From Methylobacillus flagellatus KT (lineage in GTDB: Bacteria > Pseudomonadota > Gammaproteobacteria > Burkholderiales > Methylophilaceae): a DNA stretch of 64,000 nucleotides. Positions 49,528-57,461 of the stretch are shown here, piece after piece; the first letter of the stretch is position 1; each line of letters begins with the position of its first letter. The translations under genes were made by a program, and so were the position numbers. The stretch covers positions 1,984,001 to 2,048,000 of the forward strand of contig NC_007947.1 of the NCBI RefSeq assembly GCF_000013705.1. The letters are read 5' to 3'. Under the pieces are notes generated by a model. That model was not told the origin of the DNA, did not search any database, and was given only the letters and a program-made list of their open reading frames with translations.

Positions 49528-50388
49528 ATGCATGAGCTAGCCAAGGAGTTCAGTTACCAGATCGCCTGGCGTTCCCGCGGTCGCCATCCCGGCCGCCATG
49601 CCAGCGCACAGCGCGGACTAGGGATGGACTTCGTCGGACATGCGCCCCTGATCTCGTACCCCGATCCGCGCCGTATCGACCTGCGCCTCAGCCTGCGCGA
49701 TCCGATGGAGCAGATCCATGTGCGCATCTTCAACCAGCGCAGCGCGGTACCCGTGTTCGTCGCCTGCGACCTATCCGGCTCCATGGGGTTTCCCGGCCAT
49801 TTCAACAAGCTCAGGATTGCAGCGGAAATCACCGCCTCCGCCGCGCAATCGGCATCGCGCATCAACGACCCGTTCGGCTTCATCGGCTTCGACGAGGAAG
49901 TCAACGAGGCCTGGATGATTCCTGCTAGCACACGGGTGCAGGCGGCTTACCTACTGGCTGAATCCTTGCAAGACTACCGCCCTCCCCATGTCGGCGGCGC
50001 AGGCATCCTGCAGGTCAACCGCTACCTGCCGCGAGAACGTGCGCTGGTCCTGCTGGTCTCGGACTTCCACATGCCGCTGGAAATGCTCGAGGAAGCACTG
50101 GTTTCCATGCAACGGCACCATATCGTGCCCATCGTGCTTTGGGATGCCGCCGAATACAGCGCGATCCCCGAATTCGGGCTGACGCATGTCACCGACAGTG
50201 AAACGGGAGAAAAACGCACACTGATGCTGCGCAAATCCACCCACGCCCGCATCCAGGCTGCATTTGCAGAGCGCCGTGCCGCACTCGACGCCTTGTTCAT
50301 GCGCTACGACATCCCGCCTTTCTTCATCGAGCAAGGCTTCGATGCAGACGCCTTGACGGAATACTTCTACCAGTTTGTGACGGCATGA
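49528..50388 (+). CDS. mxaS: MxaS, DUF58 protein for methanol dehydrogenase assembly
   Basis: Protein of 286 residues with an N-terminal region containing FVGHAPLISYPDPRRIDLR and a VWA-like domain whose MIDAS motif is DLSGSMGFP (about residues 79-87). Family members are MoxR partners. It overlaps mxaA by four bases (ATGA). Cytoplasmic, as no export signal is seen. Confidence 0.9.
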   Translation: MHELAKEFSYQIAWRSRGRHPGRHASAQRGLGMDFVGHAPLISYPDPRRIDLRLSLRDPMEQIHVRIFNQRSAVPVFVACDLSGSMGFPGHFNKLRIAAEITASAAQSASRINDPFGFIGFDEEVNEAWMIPASTRVQAAYLLAESLQDYRPPHVGGAGILQVNRYLPRERALVLLVSDFHMPLEMLEEALVSMQRHHIVPIVLWDAAEYSAIPEFGLTHVTDSETGEKRTLMLRKSTHARIQAAFAERRAALDALFMRYDIPPFFIEQGFDADALTEYFYQFVTA

Positions 50389-51341
50389 ACATGATCGCAC
50401 TCCACAAATTCAACATTTTCCTCTTGCTTGCCCTCCTGCCGGCCATCATACCGGCCTGGGCGGCTGAGGCACCTGCCGCAAAAGCCGACGATCCGCCTGT
50501 CAAGATCATCGAGAAAAACCCGGCGCGCGAAGTGGGCTACCACGTGGGCGATGTCCTCAGCCGCACCATCACGCTCAAGGTCAACGACCAGTACACGCTA
50601 CTGCCGACCTCGCTGCCCATTCCCGGCAACCAGAAACGCTACCGCAACAAGGAGCAAGGCATCGAGCTCTACGCCAGCAACCTCAGTGAATCGCACAAGA
50701 ACGGCCAGAACGTCTACACGCTGGAACTCAGCTACCAGGTATTCACCTCCAGCATCGTCGCCAAACCGGCGGCACTGCCGCCCGAGTTCGTCAAGTTCAC
50801 CGGCAACGGCAAGCTGTTCCAGGTGCGCATCCCCAGCTGGAATTTCCGCATTTCGCCACTGGCCGTCTATGGCTCAGTCAACATCAGCAAGGACATGAGC
50901 CCGCTGCGCGGTCCGTTACTGATCAGCGATCATAGGCAGCACCAGGTTCTTTACGGCGCATTCGCCATCTTGGGCCTGAGCCTGCTAGGGCTGTTGTACA
51001 TCCTCGGCAACCACGCCTGGCTGCCCCGCATGGGCGGGCCATTCTCCAAGGCCTATCGCCAATTGAGAAAAGCCAGGCCTGATGCGAATAAACTGGAGGC
51101 AGCCGTCAACCACCTGCACCAAGCCTTCAAGCAAGCGTGCGGGCAAAGCGTCTTCAGCGCCGAAGAGATTCTCCAGATCAAACCCGCGTTCGCCCCGCTG
51201 GCGGACGATATAGCACGCTTCTTCTTATTGTCTCGCGCAATATTCTTCGACCACGCCAAACAGAATGTCCCGCCCAACCCGCATGCATGGCTACGCCAGC
51301 TCGCCCGCCGCTGCCGCGACATCGAGCGGGGGATGAAGTAA
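50385..51341 (+). CDS. mxaA: MxaA, methanol dehydrogenase calcium-insertion protein
   Basis: Envelope protein of 318 residues with a signal sequence (HKFNIFLLLALLPAIIPAWA), a periplasmic beta-rich region to about 185, one transmembrane helix (about 190-210) and a cytoplasmic tail. The family is needed for insertion of calcium into methanol dehydrogenase. Identity rests on gene order mxaRSACKL and overall layout. mxaC begins directly at its stop. Confidence 0.87.
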   Translation: MNMIALHKFNIFLLLALLPAIIPAWAAEAPAAKADDPPVKIIEKNPAREVGYHVGDVLSRTITLKVNDQYTLLPTSLPIPGNQKRYRNKEQGIELYASNLSESHKNGQNVYTLELSYQVFTSSIVAKPAALPPEFVKFTGNGKLFQVRIPSWNFRISPLAVYGSVNISKDMSPLRGPLLISDHRQHQVLYGAFAILGLSLLGLLYILGNHAWLPRMGGPFSKAYRQLRKARPDANKLEAAVNHLHQAFKQACGQSVFSAEEILQIKPAFAPLADDIARFFLLSRAIFFDHAKQNVPPNPHAWLRQLARRCRDIERGMK

Positions 51342-52322
51342 GTGAATTTCAACCATGCCTGGCTGCTCATGCTGCTGCCGCTCAGCCTGGTACCCTTGTT
51401 GCTGGACCGCCAGCATAGCCGCAGCTATTCATGGCTGAGCCTGCTGCCGCGCGACCGTCTCTCGGATCTGCTGGGCATATTGCTGAAAATACTCGCCGCG
51501 CTGGCGCTGTGCTTCATGCTGTTGGGAGCTGCCGGGCCAGTGACCGATGCGCAATATATCGAGCGCATCGGCCAGGGCGCGCAACTGGTGCTGGTGATCG
51601 ACCGCAGCGCGAGCATGGACGAAGCCTTCTCGGGCGCAGAAACCAGCGGCGTCGCCGGGGAATCCAAGGCCGCGGCGGCCGAGCGCCTCATCACGCATTT
51701 CGTCAATGAACGCAGCAACGACATGTTCGGCATGGTCACCTTCAGCAACTCAGCCATGCACGCCCTGCCGCTCACCGATAGTCGCGAAGCCATCCTGGCC
51801 GCCATCCGGGCCGCAGGCGGTGCCGCCCTGTTCCAGACCAATATCGGCAGCGGACTCACTGCCGCCCTCGCCCAATTCGACAAGACGCCGGATTCCGGTT
51901 CACGCGCCATCATCCTGCTGTCAGATGGCGGCGGCCGCATGGGCGCCAACACCCAACAGAAAATCCGCGACTGGCTGGAGCGCATGAACGTGACCTTGTA
52001 CTGGATCGTGCTGCGTCAGCCGGGCGCCACCAGCATCTTCGATACCAGCTACGTCCCGCCAGAAGACAACCCATTGCCCCCTGCACTTGAGCTTCATGAT
52101 TTCTTCAAGACCTTGCGCACTGGTTACCAGGCCTACGAGGCCGAAGACCCGACATCGCTGGCCGCCGCGATCGAGGATATCAACCGCAAGGAAAAGAAAC
52201 CCATCCGCTACCAGGAAGAAATTCCCGGCCGCGATTTTGCGCCCTATTGTTACCTGCTCGCAGCCGCGATGCTGTCGCTGCTGCTGCTGGCTAAATTCAT
52301 CGAGGTCAGAACATGGCAGTAA
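51342..52322 (+). CDS. mxaC: MxaC, VWA membrane protein for methanol dehydrogenase assembly
   Basis: BatA-like membrane protein of 326 residues with two N-terminal helices, a VWA domain with MIDAS DRSASMDEA (about 86-94) and threonine/aspartate further on (ILLSDGGGRMG), and a C-terminal helix (CYLLAAAMLSLLLLAKF). GTG start at 51342 immediately follows the mxaA stop. Required with MxaA, K and L for calcium insertion. Overlaps mxaK by ten bases. Confidence 0.9.
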   Translation: MNFNHAWLLMLLPLSLVPLLLDRQHSRSYSWLSLLPRDRLSDLLGILLKILAALALCFMLLGAAGPVTDAQYIERIGQGAQLVLVIDRSASMDEAFSGAETSGVAGESKAAAAERLITHFVNERSNDMFGMVTFSNSAMHALPLTDSREAILAAIRAAGGAALFQTNIGSGLTAALAQFDKTPDSGSRAIILLSDGGGRMGANTQQKIRDWLERMNVTLYWIVLRQPGATSIFDTSYVPPEDNPLPPALELHDFFKTLRTGYQAYEAEDPTSLAAAIEDINRKEKKPIRYQEEIPGRDFAPYCYLLAAAMLSLLLLAKFIEVRTWQ

Positions 52323-52849
52323 GCGCCAGACAACTTACCTGGGGCTTCGCCCTTCTCACCATTGCCTCTCTCGGCGTGGCCGGATGGCAGCTCTACCAGA
52401 TCCAGGAAATCCGCGCCTTCAACCAGGCCATCCAGCAAGGCAAATCCCCGAGTACGCGCCATGACAGCTATGAGGCCAAGTTCGCCGTGGCTTACTGGCA
52501 AGCGCATAACGGGCGCTACCAGGAAGCCACACAACTATTCGGACAATTGCTGGAAAAAGGCGACGACACGCAAAAGTCCGCAGTGCAATACAATACGGGC
52601 AACATCTTCTTCCTGCGCGCCCTGGCGGTGAATGGGCGGGACATCACAGTGCGTGACGAGACGGAATACCTGCTCAACCAGGCCCGTACCGCCTATGAGC
52701 AATCCCTGCGTCTCGACCACAGCTTCTGGGATGCGCGCCATAACCTCGACCGCGTGCTCAGCATGCTGCCCTCGAACCCCACGCCGGGCTCGGGCGAGTC
52801 AGACTCCCCCGGCCTCATCATGGGCAACATCCCGGTAGGGCTGCCATAA
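52313..52849 (+). CDS. mxaK: MxaK, methanol dehydrogenase accessory protein
   Basis: Protein of 178 residues with an N-terminal membrane anchor (TWGFALLTIASLGVAGW) and a TPR-like body (YWQAHNGRYQEATQLFGQLL, YNTGNIFFLRALA) facing the periplasm. It corresponds in place and size to MxaK. Seven bases separate it from mxaL. Confidence 0.87.
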   Translation: MAVSARQLTWGFALLTIASLGVAGWQLYQIQEIRAFNQAIQQGKSPSTRHDSYEAKFAVAYWQAHNGRYQEATQLFGQLLEKGDDTQKSAVQYNTGNIFFLRALAVNGRDITVRDETEYLLNQARTAYEQSLRLDHSFWDARHNLDRVLSMLPSNPTPGSGESDSPGLIMGNIPVGLP

Positions 52850-52856
52850 CAAGACC

Positions 52857-53822
52857 ATGCTGCCTGCCCGCCTCAAGCCCTATTTGCACCGTGATACCCT
52901 GCTGCCGCTGCTGGCCCTGCTGTTGCTATTGGTCGCTGCACTCAAGCCCACCATCCCGGTACCGCACAACATCTACAGCACCATGCTGGTAATCGACATC
53001 AGCCAGAGCATGAACACCAAGGGCATGAGCTGGCGCGGCGAAGATATTTCACGCCTGGAATACACCAAGTACCTCGCGCACAACCTGGTCGCCAGCATGC
53101 CGTGCGGCAGCCGTGTCAGCCTGGCCCTTTTCTCCGGCCTCAGCGTCGCCGCGCTTTACACGCCGATTGAAGTCTGCGAGAACTACGCCGCCATCCAGGA
53201 CACCATCGCCCGCCTGGAATGGCGCCAGGCCTGGTCAGGCAACACCCGCCTACGCGAAGGTATCGATTCACTGGCGCGCCTGCTGCGCACCATGCCCGAA
53301 CCCACCCAGGCCATCTTCTTCACCGACGGCGAAGAAGCTCCGCGTCTGCATGCCTTCAACACCCGTGACCTCAGCAACTTCCAGAAAGACGGCGACTGGC
53401 TGCTGGTCGGCATAGGCAGCAAGGAGCCGCAACCCATCCCCAAGTTCGACGAAAACAACAAGCTGCTGGGCTACTGGTCGGCAGAAAATTTTGTATTGCA
53501 ACCCGGCGTCGCCCAGATTTCACAGCAAAACCTGGGCACGCGCGACAAGGGCACGGCCACTAGCGAAGACGACCGCTACCAATCGAGACTAGATGAGGAA
53601 TACCTGATCAAACTCAGCGAGGAGATCGGCGCTGCCTACGTCAACGGAGATAGCATGGAGGATGTCAAAGCGGCAATGCACCAGCTCAAGCCCAGCAGAC
53701 GTGACTTTGCACCTATGCATATTGATTGGCTGCTTGCGATTGCGGCTGGGGGATTGGTGCTTGTCTCGTATACGCCGCAACGGTTGAAGAGACTGCTCAA
53801 GCGGGTTTTGCGCAGAAGGTAG
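52857..53822 (+). CDS. mxaL: MxaL, VWA membrane protein for methanol dehydrogenase assembly
   Basis: Membrane protein of 321 residues with an N-terminal helix (LLPLLALLLLLVAALKP), a VWA domain with MIDAS DISQSMNTK (about 45-53) and FFTDGEEAPRL, and a C-terminal helix (LLAIAAGGLVLVSY) with a basic tail. Last gene of the visible mxa block. Other known members (mxaD, mxaE, mxaH) do not follow; instead an AT-rich patch with broken genes begins. Confidence 0.9.
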   Translation: MLPARLKPYLHRDTLLPLLALLLLLVAALKPTIPVPHNIYSTMLVIDISQSMNTKGMSWRGEDISRLEYTKYLAHNLVASMPCGSRVSLALFSGLSVAALYTPIEVCENYAAIQDTIARLEWRQAWSGNTRLREGIDSLARLLRTMPEPTQAIFFTDGEEAPRLHAFNTRDLSNFQKDGDWLLVGIGSKEPQPIPKFDENNKLLGYWSAENFVLQPGVAQISQQNLGTRDKGTATSEDDRYQSRLDEEYLIKLSEEIGAAYVNGDSMEDVKAAMHQLKPSRRDFAPMHIDWLLAIAAGGLVLVSYTPQRLKRLLKRVLRRR

Positions 53823-53949
53823 ACTAGCAGCCGCTTTCTGGAAAAGAAAGCACAGCATTTGTGTTGCCTCAGTCAAAAATCAGTTAGCATTCGGAACCAT
53901 AGTCGCTAATTATTAGCAACATGTGAGCTGAGAAAAACGGAGATAACAA

Positions 53950-54318
53950 ATGCAAATTAAAATCTATGCTCTAATCCAAGCTATCCGAAATCTCTCTTTT
54001 GTTTTTACCCTATCGTACAGTACTACTGTATACGCTTATGACCCCGTTGACTGTCTAGGCGACATATCGAAAGTTGATCCTGAGATTACTGTGGGTTTGG
54101 CTGCAAGACTTTGCTCAGGATCATGGATATCAGAGCCTGTTAAGTACTATCAAAACGTATCTGAAGTTGATGACAGCATTCCTCGCGGAATTGCTATTGA
54201 TCTTTGCGCTGGCACAGAGGATTCGGAAAAAACTATTGCCTGCTATGCCAAGGCAGCTACATAACTGAATCGCGGTCTTGCGACGACTCTCTGTGGAGCA
54301 AAAAAAATCGAGAAATAG
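53950..54318 (+). pseudogene. Secreted cysteine-repeat protein with a premature stop
   Basis: An ATG at 53950 opens a frame with a signal peptide (cleavage after TVYA) and a cysteine-bearing repeat. Unit 1 begins GLAARLCSG, unit 2 GIAIDLCAG and, beyond the TAA at 54262-54264, unit 3 reads in the same frame GLATTLCGAKKIEK before TAG at 54316. Because the third repeat lies after the stop, the TAA is probably a nonsense mutation of a roughly 121-residue gene. As it stands a 104-residue protein would be made. Family unknown. Base composition is richer in A/T than the mxa genes. Confidence 0.6.
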
Positions 54319-54803
54319 TCTTTTCAGCTGGCGTAGGCAGAATGTGTACCATAACCATACCTCACACTGATCAAACACCCTGAGTTGAGACATTCATCAA
54401 TGCATGATAAGTCTGCAAAAGAGAAAGATGCCATGCAATTCATAGCCTGCACCGAAGAGATACACGCAGAGGCTATTGTCTCCATACTCAACGAAACGAT
54501 TACAACATCTACCACACTATAAGAACCTCCCTCCGGCCCAATCAAAGATATATGCCTTGCTCGACTAATCGTTGGACAGCGAATATGGCCAATCTTTTAC
54601 GCTGGTCTTCAAGCCATGCTTAACCGGTGCAATAAGTTAACGGTAAGTGAAGTGTGTGCCGCCTTTATGCCATACACGCCTATCGTCCATTCGAGAAGTA
54701 TATGAAATTGCCGTCATTCGCGATGCGATGAAAAACGATGCAATATCAATCCACCTGGTCAATCCATTGCAATCAAAGGTTTGGGGATTTAATGAGAAGT
54801 GGT
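54319..54803. other. AT-rich gap with no supportable gene
   Basis: Short overlapping frames on both strands at 54637-54883 share no recognisable family and cancel each other. Nothing resembling a promoter, RNA gene or insertion-sequence end stands out. Probably decayed accessory DNA. Confidence 0.5.
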
Positions 54804-55105
54804 ATGAAGTTATTTTCAATCCTCCTCTCTGCCTGGATATTGGTATTTCATTGCCAAGCCTGCGCAATCATCCTTTATCTTGACAAAAAACGTTCGAAGA
54901 GTCTGCCAATCAGGAGATGTTGGAAAGAAAATCCAGCCGTGAAAACATGCAATTCCGTGGGCTGAGCGTGACAAAGTTCGACGATAGCCTGAACTTGTGT
55001 GGTGAGGTCAATCAATCGCCCGATGAGCCAGTATGGATGCGTTTCATCAAGATTTTCGATAATGATGAGGGCTTTGTTCTTTCATGCCCTTACCCAGCAA
55101 TTTTA
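54804..55105 (+). pseudogene. Frameshifted small secreted protein gene
   Basis: ATG 54804 begins a convincing signal peptide (MKLFSILLSAWILVFHCQAC). The frame then loses sense, while another frame continues with ANQEMLERKSSRENMQFRG and VTKFDDSLNLCGEVNQSPDE. These resemble small exported proteins with a conserved CGEVN motif. A one-base shift around 54885 and overlap with the convergent DUF2490 gene suggest a broken, possibly truncated gene. Confidence 0.5.
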
Positions 55106-55801
55106 AAAACTAATCCCCAGCGTCGTGGCCAGCACATGATTATCGCGATTAACGGCTTGGGTATGGATGAATTGATTCAGGTAACCGGCCTCTATGCTGG
55201 AGGACTGGTTGAATTTCCAGTTCAGTCCAACAAACAGACGGTTTTGGTCAAAGCCGCGTTCGCCGCTCCATTCGGTCTGATTCAGGTTGATAAACAGCTC
55301 ATCGGAAGCGACCAAGGAAAGATGATGCTCACTCGACAATGGCGTGCTGGCCTTGACCATTTGCCGCAGCCGATATCCCAGGCCATGATAGCCTTCACGA
55401 TGGCGTTGCTCTATGCGGGTACGATTGGTAAATGTCACCTCGGAGACCGGGTCAAATTGATACTGGAATTGCTGCCACAAGCGATATTCGTGAGATGGTG
55501 ATTTACCTGCGGAATGTCGGACAATATTGTCATGCCCTAACCAGAGACTGGTTTTTGGATTGACCTTGTAAAACACGGATGGCCGCAGATATAGCTGGTC
55601 CAGATGACCGCCCTCATCCCGCCAGCGCGGGTTGGTGTCCATGCTCCAATGCAAATGCTCAGCAGGCAAATCGCCCTGCATATGCACATTGAACCAGATG
55701 GCACCGTCCTCTTCTACTCCAGCGGCATTCCCAATCTGTGTAGCCAACAATGAAAATAAGGCCAACAGCCATTTGTAACGCGATAGCGCCATGTTGGTCA
55801 T
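55103..55801 (-). CDS. DUF2490 family outer-membrane-like protein
   Basis: Exported protein of 232 residues with a signal peptide (MTNMALSRYKWLLALFSLLA, cleavage near GNA). The body alternates beta strands, with YLRPSVFYKVNPKTSLWLGH, TNRTRIEQRHREG and a terminal aromatic residue (TLGISF), as in DUF2490 beta-barrel proteins. ATG 55801 has GGAG eight bases before and is preferred over 55867. Function is unknown. It sits at the border of the decayed patch and is followed upstream by ygfX. Confidence 0.78.
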   Translation of the reverse strand: MTNMALSRYKWLLALFSLLATQIGNAAGVEEDGAIWFNVHMQGDLPAEHLHWSMDTNPRWRDEGGHLDQLYLRPSVFYKVNPKTSLWLGHDNIVRHSAGKSPSHEYRLWQQFQYQFDPVSEVTFTNRTRIEQRHREGYHGLGYRLRQMVKASTPLSSEHHLSLVASDELFINLNQTEWSGERGFDQNRLFVGLNWKFNQSSSIEAGYLNQFIHTQAVNRDNHVLATTLGISF

Positions 55802-55866
55802 ATGCGTAACTCCAATAAAACACCCTGCTGGGATCAGTTGACGGCGAACTAGGTTCCATTGAGACA

Positions 55867-56340
55867 TTATCGAGCATCATCAGTCGTTTCCCGCCACCAG
55901 CATAGCCACACGCGCAAACGCCGGAAGGCTTCGGCATCTACGGCGTCCGGCAAGATGACGCATGAAACCCTCCCATGTTCCAGCTTGAGGTTGAGCACGA
56001 CCAGACCTGCCATCACCAAAGTACTGCCCAGCACTTGGGCGGGATAACGCATGCCGTTGCGCGTGACGAGCCAGAGCTTGCCTGCATGATCCAGCTCGAT
56101 CATTGCAGGCGAGGCCGGATGCCTGCGCCAGGCATCACGCCAGACCTGCCGGGCAACGACAGCAGCAATGCCTGCGAGGCAAATGGCTTTCAGCCACCAT
56201 GCCCATGGCAGCAGGATGATGGAAATACCGGCGAGAACACCCATCGACAGGAACAGGAAAGCAAGCCATCGCGACAGCCCCAGGGTCAGGGCCAGCGGCT
56301 TCACGCTATAATGGTGCGGTGTTTTCTGCAGTTTATTCAT
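55867..56340 (-). CDS. YgfX-like membrane protein
   Basis: Protein of 157 residues with a pair of adjacent membrane helices (about 25-62) and a soluble tail with IELDHAGKLWLVTRNG and WLCWWRET, the layout of the YgfX family. In other bacteria ygfX accompanies sdhE (ygfY) and ygfZ; here ygfZ is divergent with 14 bp between starts, while sdhE is not visible. Confidence 0.72.
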   Translation of the reverse strand: MNKLQKTPHHYSVKPLALTLGLSRWLAFLFLSMGVLAGISIILLPWAWWLKAICLAGIAAVVARQVWRDAWRRHPASPAMIELDHAGKLWLVTRNGMRYPAQVLGSTLVMAGLVVLNLKLEHGRVSCVILPDAVDAEAFRRLRVWLCWWRETTDDAR

Positions 56341-56354
56341 TCAGAGGGTGATTC

Positions 56355-57359
56355 ATGACTTCATGGCAGCAATTCCTGTCCGGACAAGGCGCTACAGTGC
56401 AGGACGGCATTATTCGACTCCCCGGCCGGGCCAAGGCTGACGACAGCATCATCGCCGACCTGTCGCATTATGGCCTGTTGTCGCTGGAGGGTGAAGATGC
56501 GGTCACATTCCTGCAGGGCCAGGTGACCAACGATGTCAAGAAACTGGATGGCAATATTAGCCATTACAGCGGCTATTGCTCGCCCAAGGGCCGCTTGCTG
56601 GCCCTATTCCTCGCCTTTGCCCAGGATGGCAGATTGTACCTGCAATTCGATCGCGGCCTGCTCGAGCCCATCGCCAAGCGGCTGCGCATGTACGTGTTGC
56701 GCTCCAAGGTGGTGATTGCGGACCGCAGCGATGACACCGTGCGCATCGGCATTGCTGGCAATGCCGCGGAGGCGGCATTGAACACCCGTTTCAGCCATAT
56801 TCCCGAAACCGAATATGCCCAGGTGAGCCAGGACGGCATCATCATCATCCGCCTTCCCGGCACGTTGCCGCGTTATGAGCTGCTCAGCCCGGCCGCGCAG
56901 GCTGCCGAACTCTGGACCGCATTGCGCGAGCACCTTGTCCCAGCGGACAAGGCGGACTGGGACTGGCGCGAAATCCAGGCAGGCATCCCCGAGATCGTCG
57001 GCGCCACGCAAGAGGCATTCGTGCCGCAGATGGTCAATCTCGACCTGCTGAACGGCATCAGTTTCAAGAAAGGCTGCTACACCGGGCAGGAGATCGTCGC
57101 CCGCACGCACTACCTGGGCAAGGTCAAGCGCCGCACGCATCTTGCCCATATCGCCGTGGACGCCGCGCCAGCGGCAGGTGAGGAAATCGTGGACGCCGAT
57201 GGCATTGCCGCGGGCCAGATCGTGCGCAGCGCGCCCAATCCCACTGGTGGGCAGGATGTGCTTGCCGAATTACGGCTCGAGAGCGTGGAAGCTGGCGGCT
57301 TGACCTGGCAGGGGCAGGAACTCGCCCTATTGCCCTTGCCTTATGCCCTGGAAAAATAA
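56355..57359 (+). CDS. ygfZ: Folate-binding Fe-S cluster protein YgfZ
   Basis: Protein of 334 residues related to aminomethyltransferase (GcvT). The signature cysteine motif KGCYTGQEIVARTHYLGKVK appears at about residues 236-255. An N-terminal LLSLEGEDAVTFLQGQVTND segment is conserved. YgfZ helps maintain certain Fe-S enzymes such as MiaB. Start ATG 56355 follows a GAGGG ribosome site. Confidence 0.92.
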   Translation: MTSWQQFLSGQGATVQDGIIRLPGRAKADDSIIADLSHYGLLSLEGEDAVTFLQGQVTNDVKKLDGNISHYSGYCSPKGRLLALFLAFAQDGRLYLQFDRGLLEPIAKRLRMYVLRSKVVIADRSDDTVRIGIAGNAAEAALNTRFSHIPETEYAQVSQDGIIIIRLPGTLPRYELLSPAAQAAELWTALREHLVPADKADWDWREIQAGIPEIVGATQEAFVPQMVNLDLLNGISFKKGCYTGQEIVARTHYLGKVKRRTHLAHIAVDAAPAAGEEIVDADGIAAGQIVRSAPNPTGGQDVLAELRLESVEAGGLTWQGQELALLPLPYALEK

Positions 57360-57416
57360 TTCACTTTCAGGGCTGCGCCAAAGCCATGTCGCCAAAAAGG
57401 GATTGCATTATCAAAT

Positions 57417-57435
57417 GATAATGATTACCATTATC
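57417..57435. promoter_or_regulatory. Fur box upstream of the TonB receptor gene
   Basis: GATAATGATTACCATTATC agrees with the 19-base Fur consensus GATAATGATAATCATTATC at 17 positions. It lies 27 bases before the receptor's ATG, where Fur binding would block transcription under iron sufficiency. Confidence 0.85.
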
Positions 57436-57461
57436 ATAAATATCACTTCCCAAGAGATCCT

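Noticed and set aside
54637..54883. Overlapping 76- and 78-codon frames on opposite strands
   Set aside because: They shadow each other, lack ribosome sites and domains, and sit in an AT-rich decayed patch.
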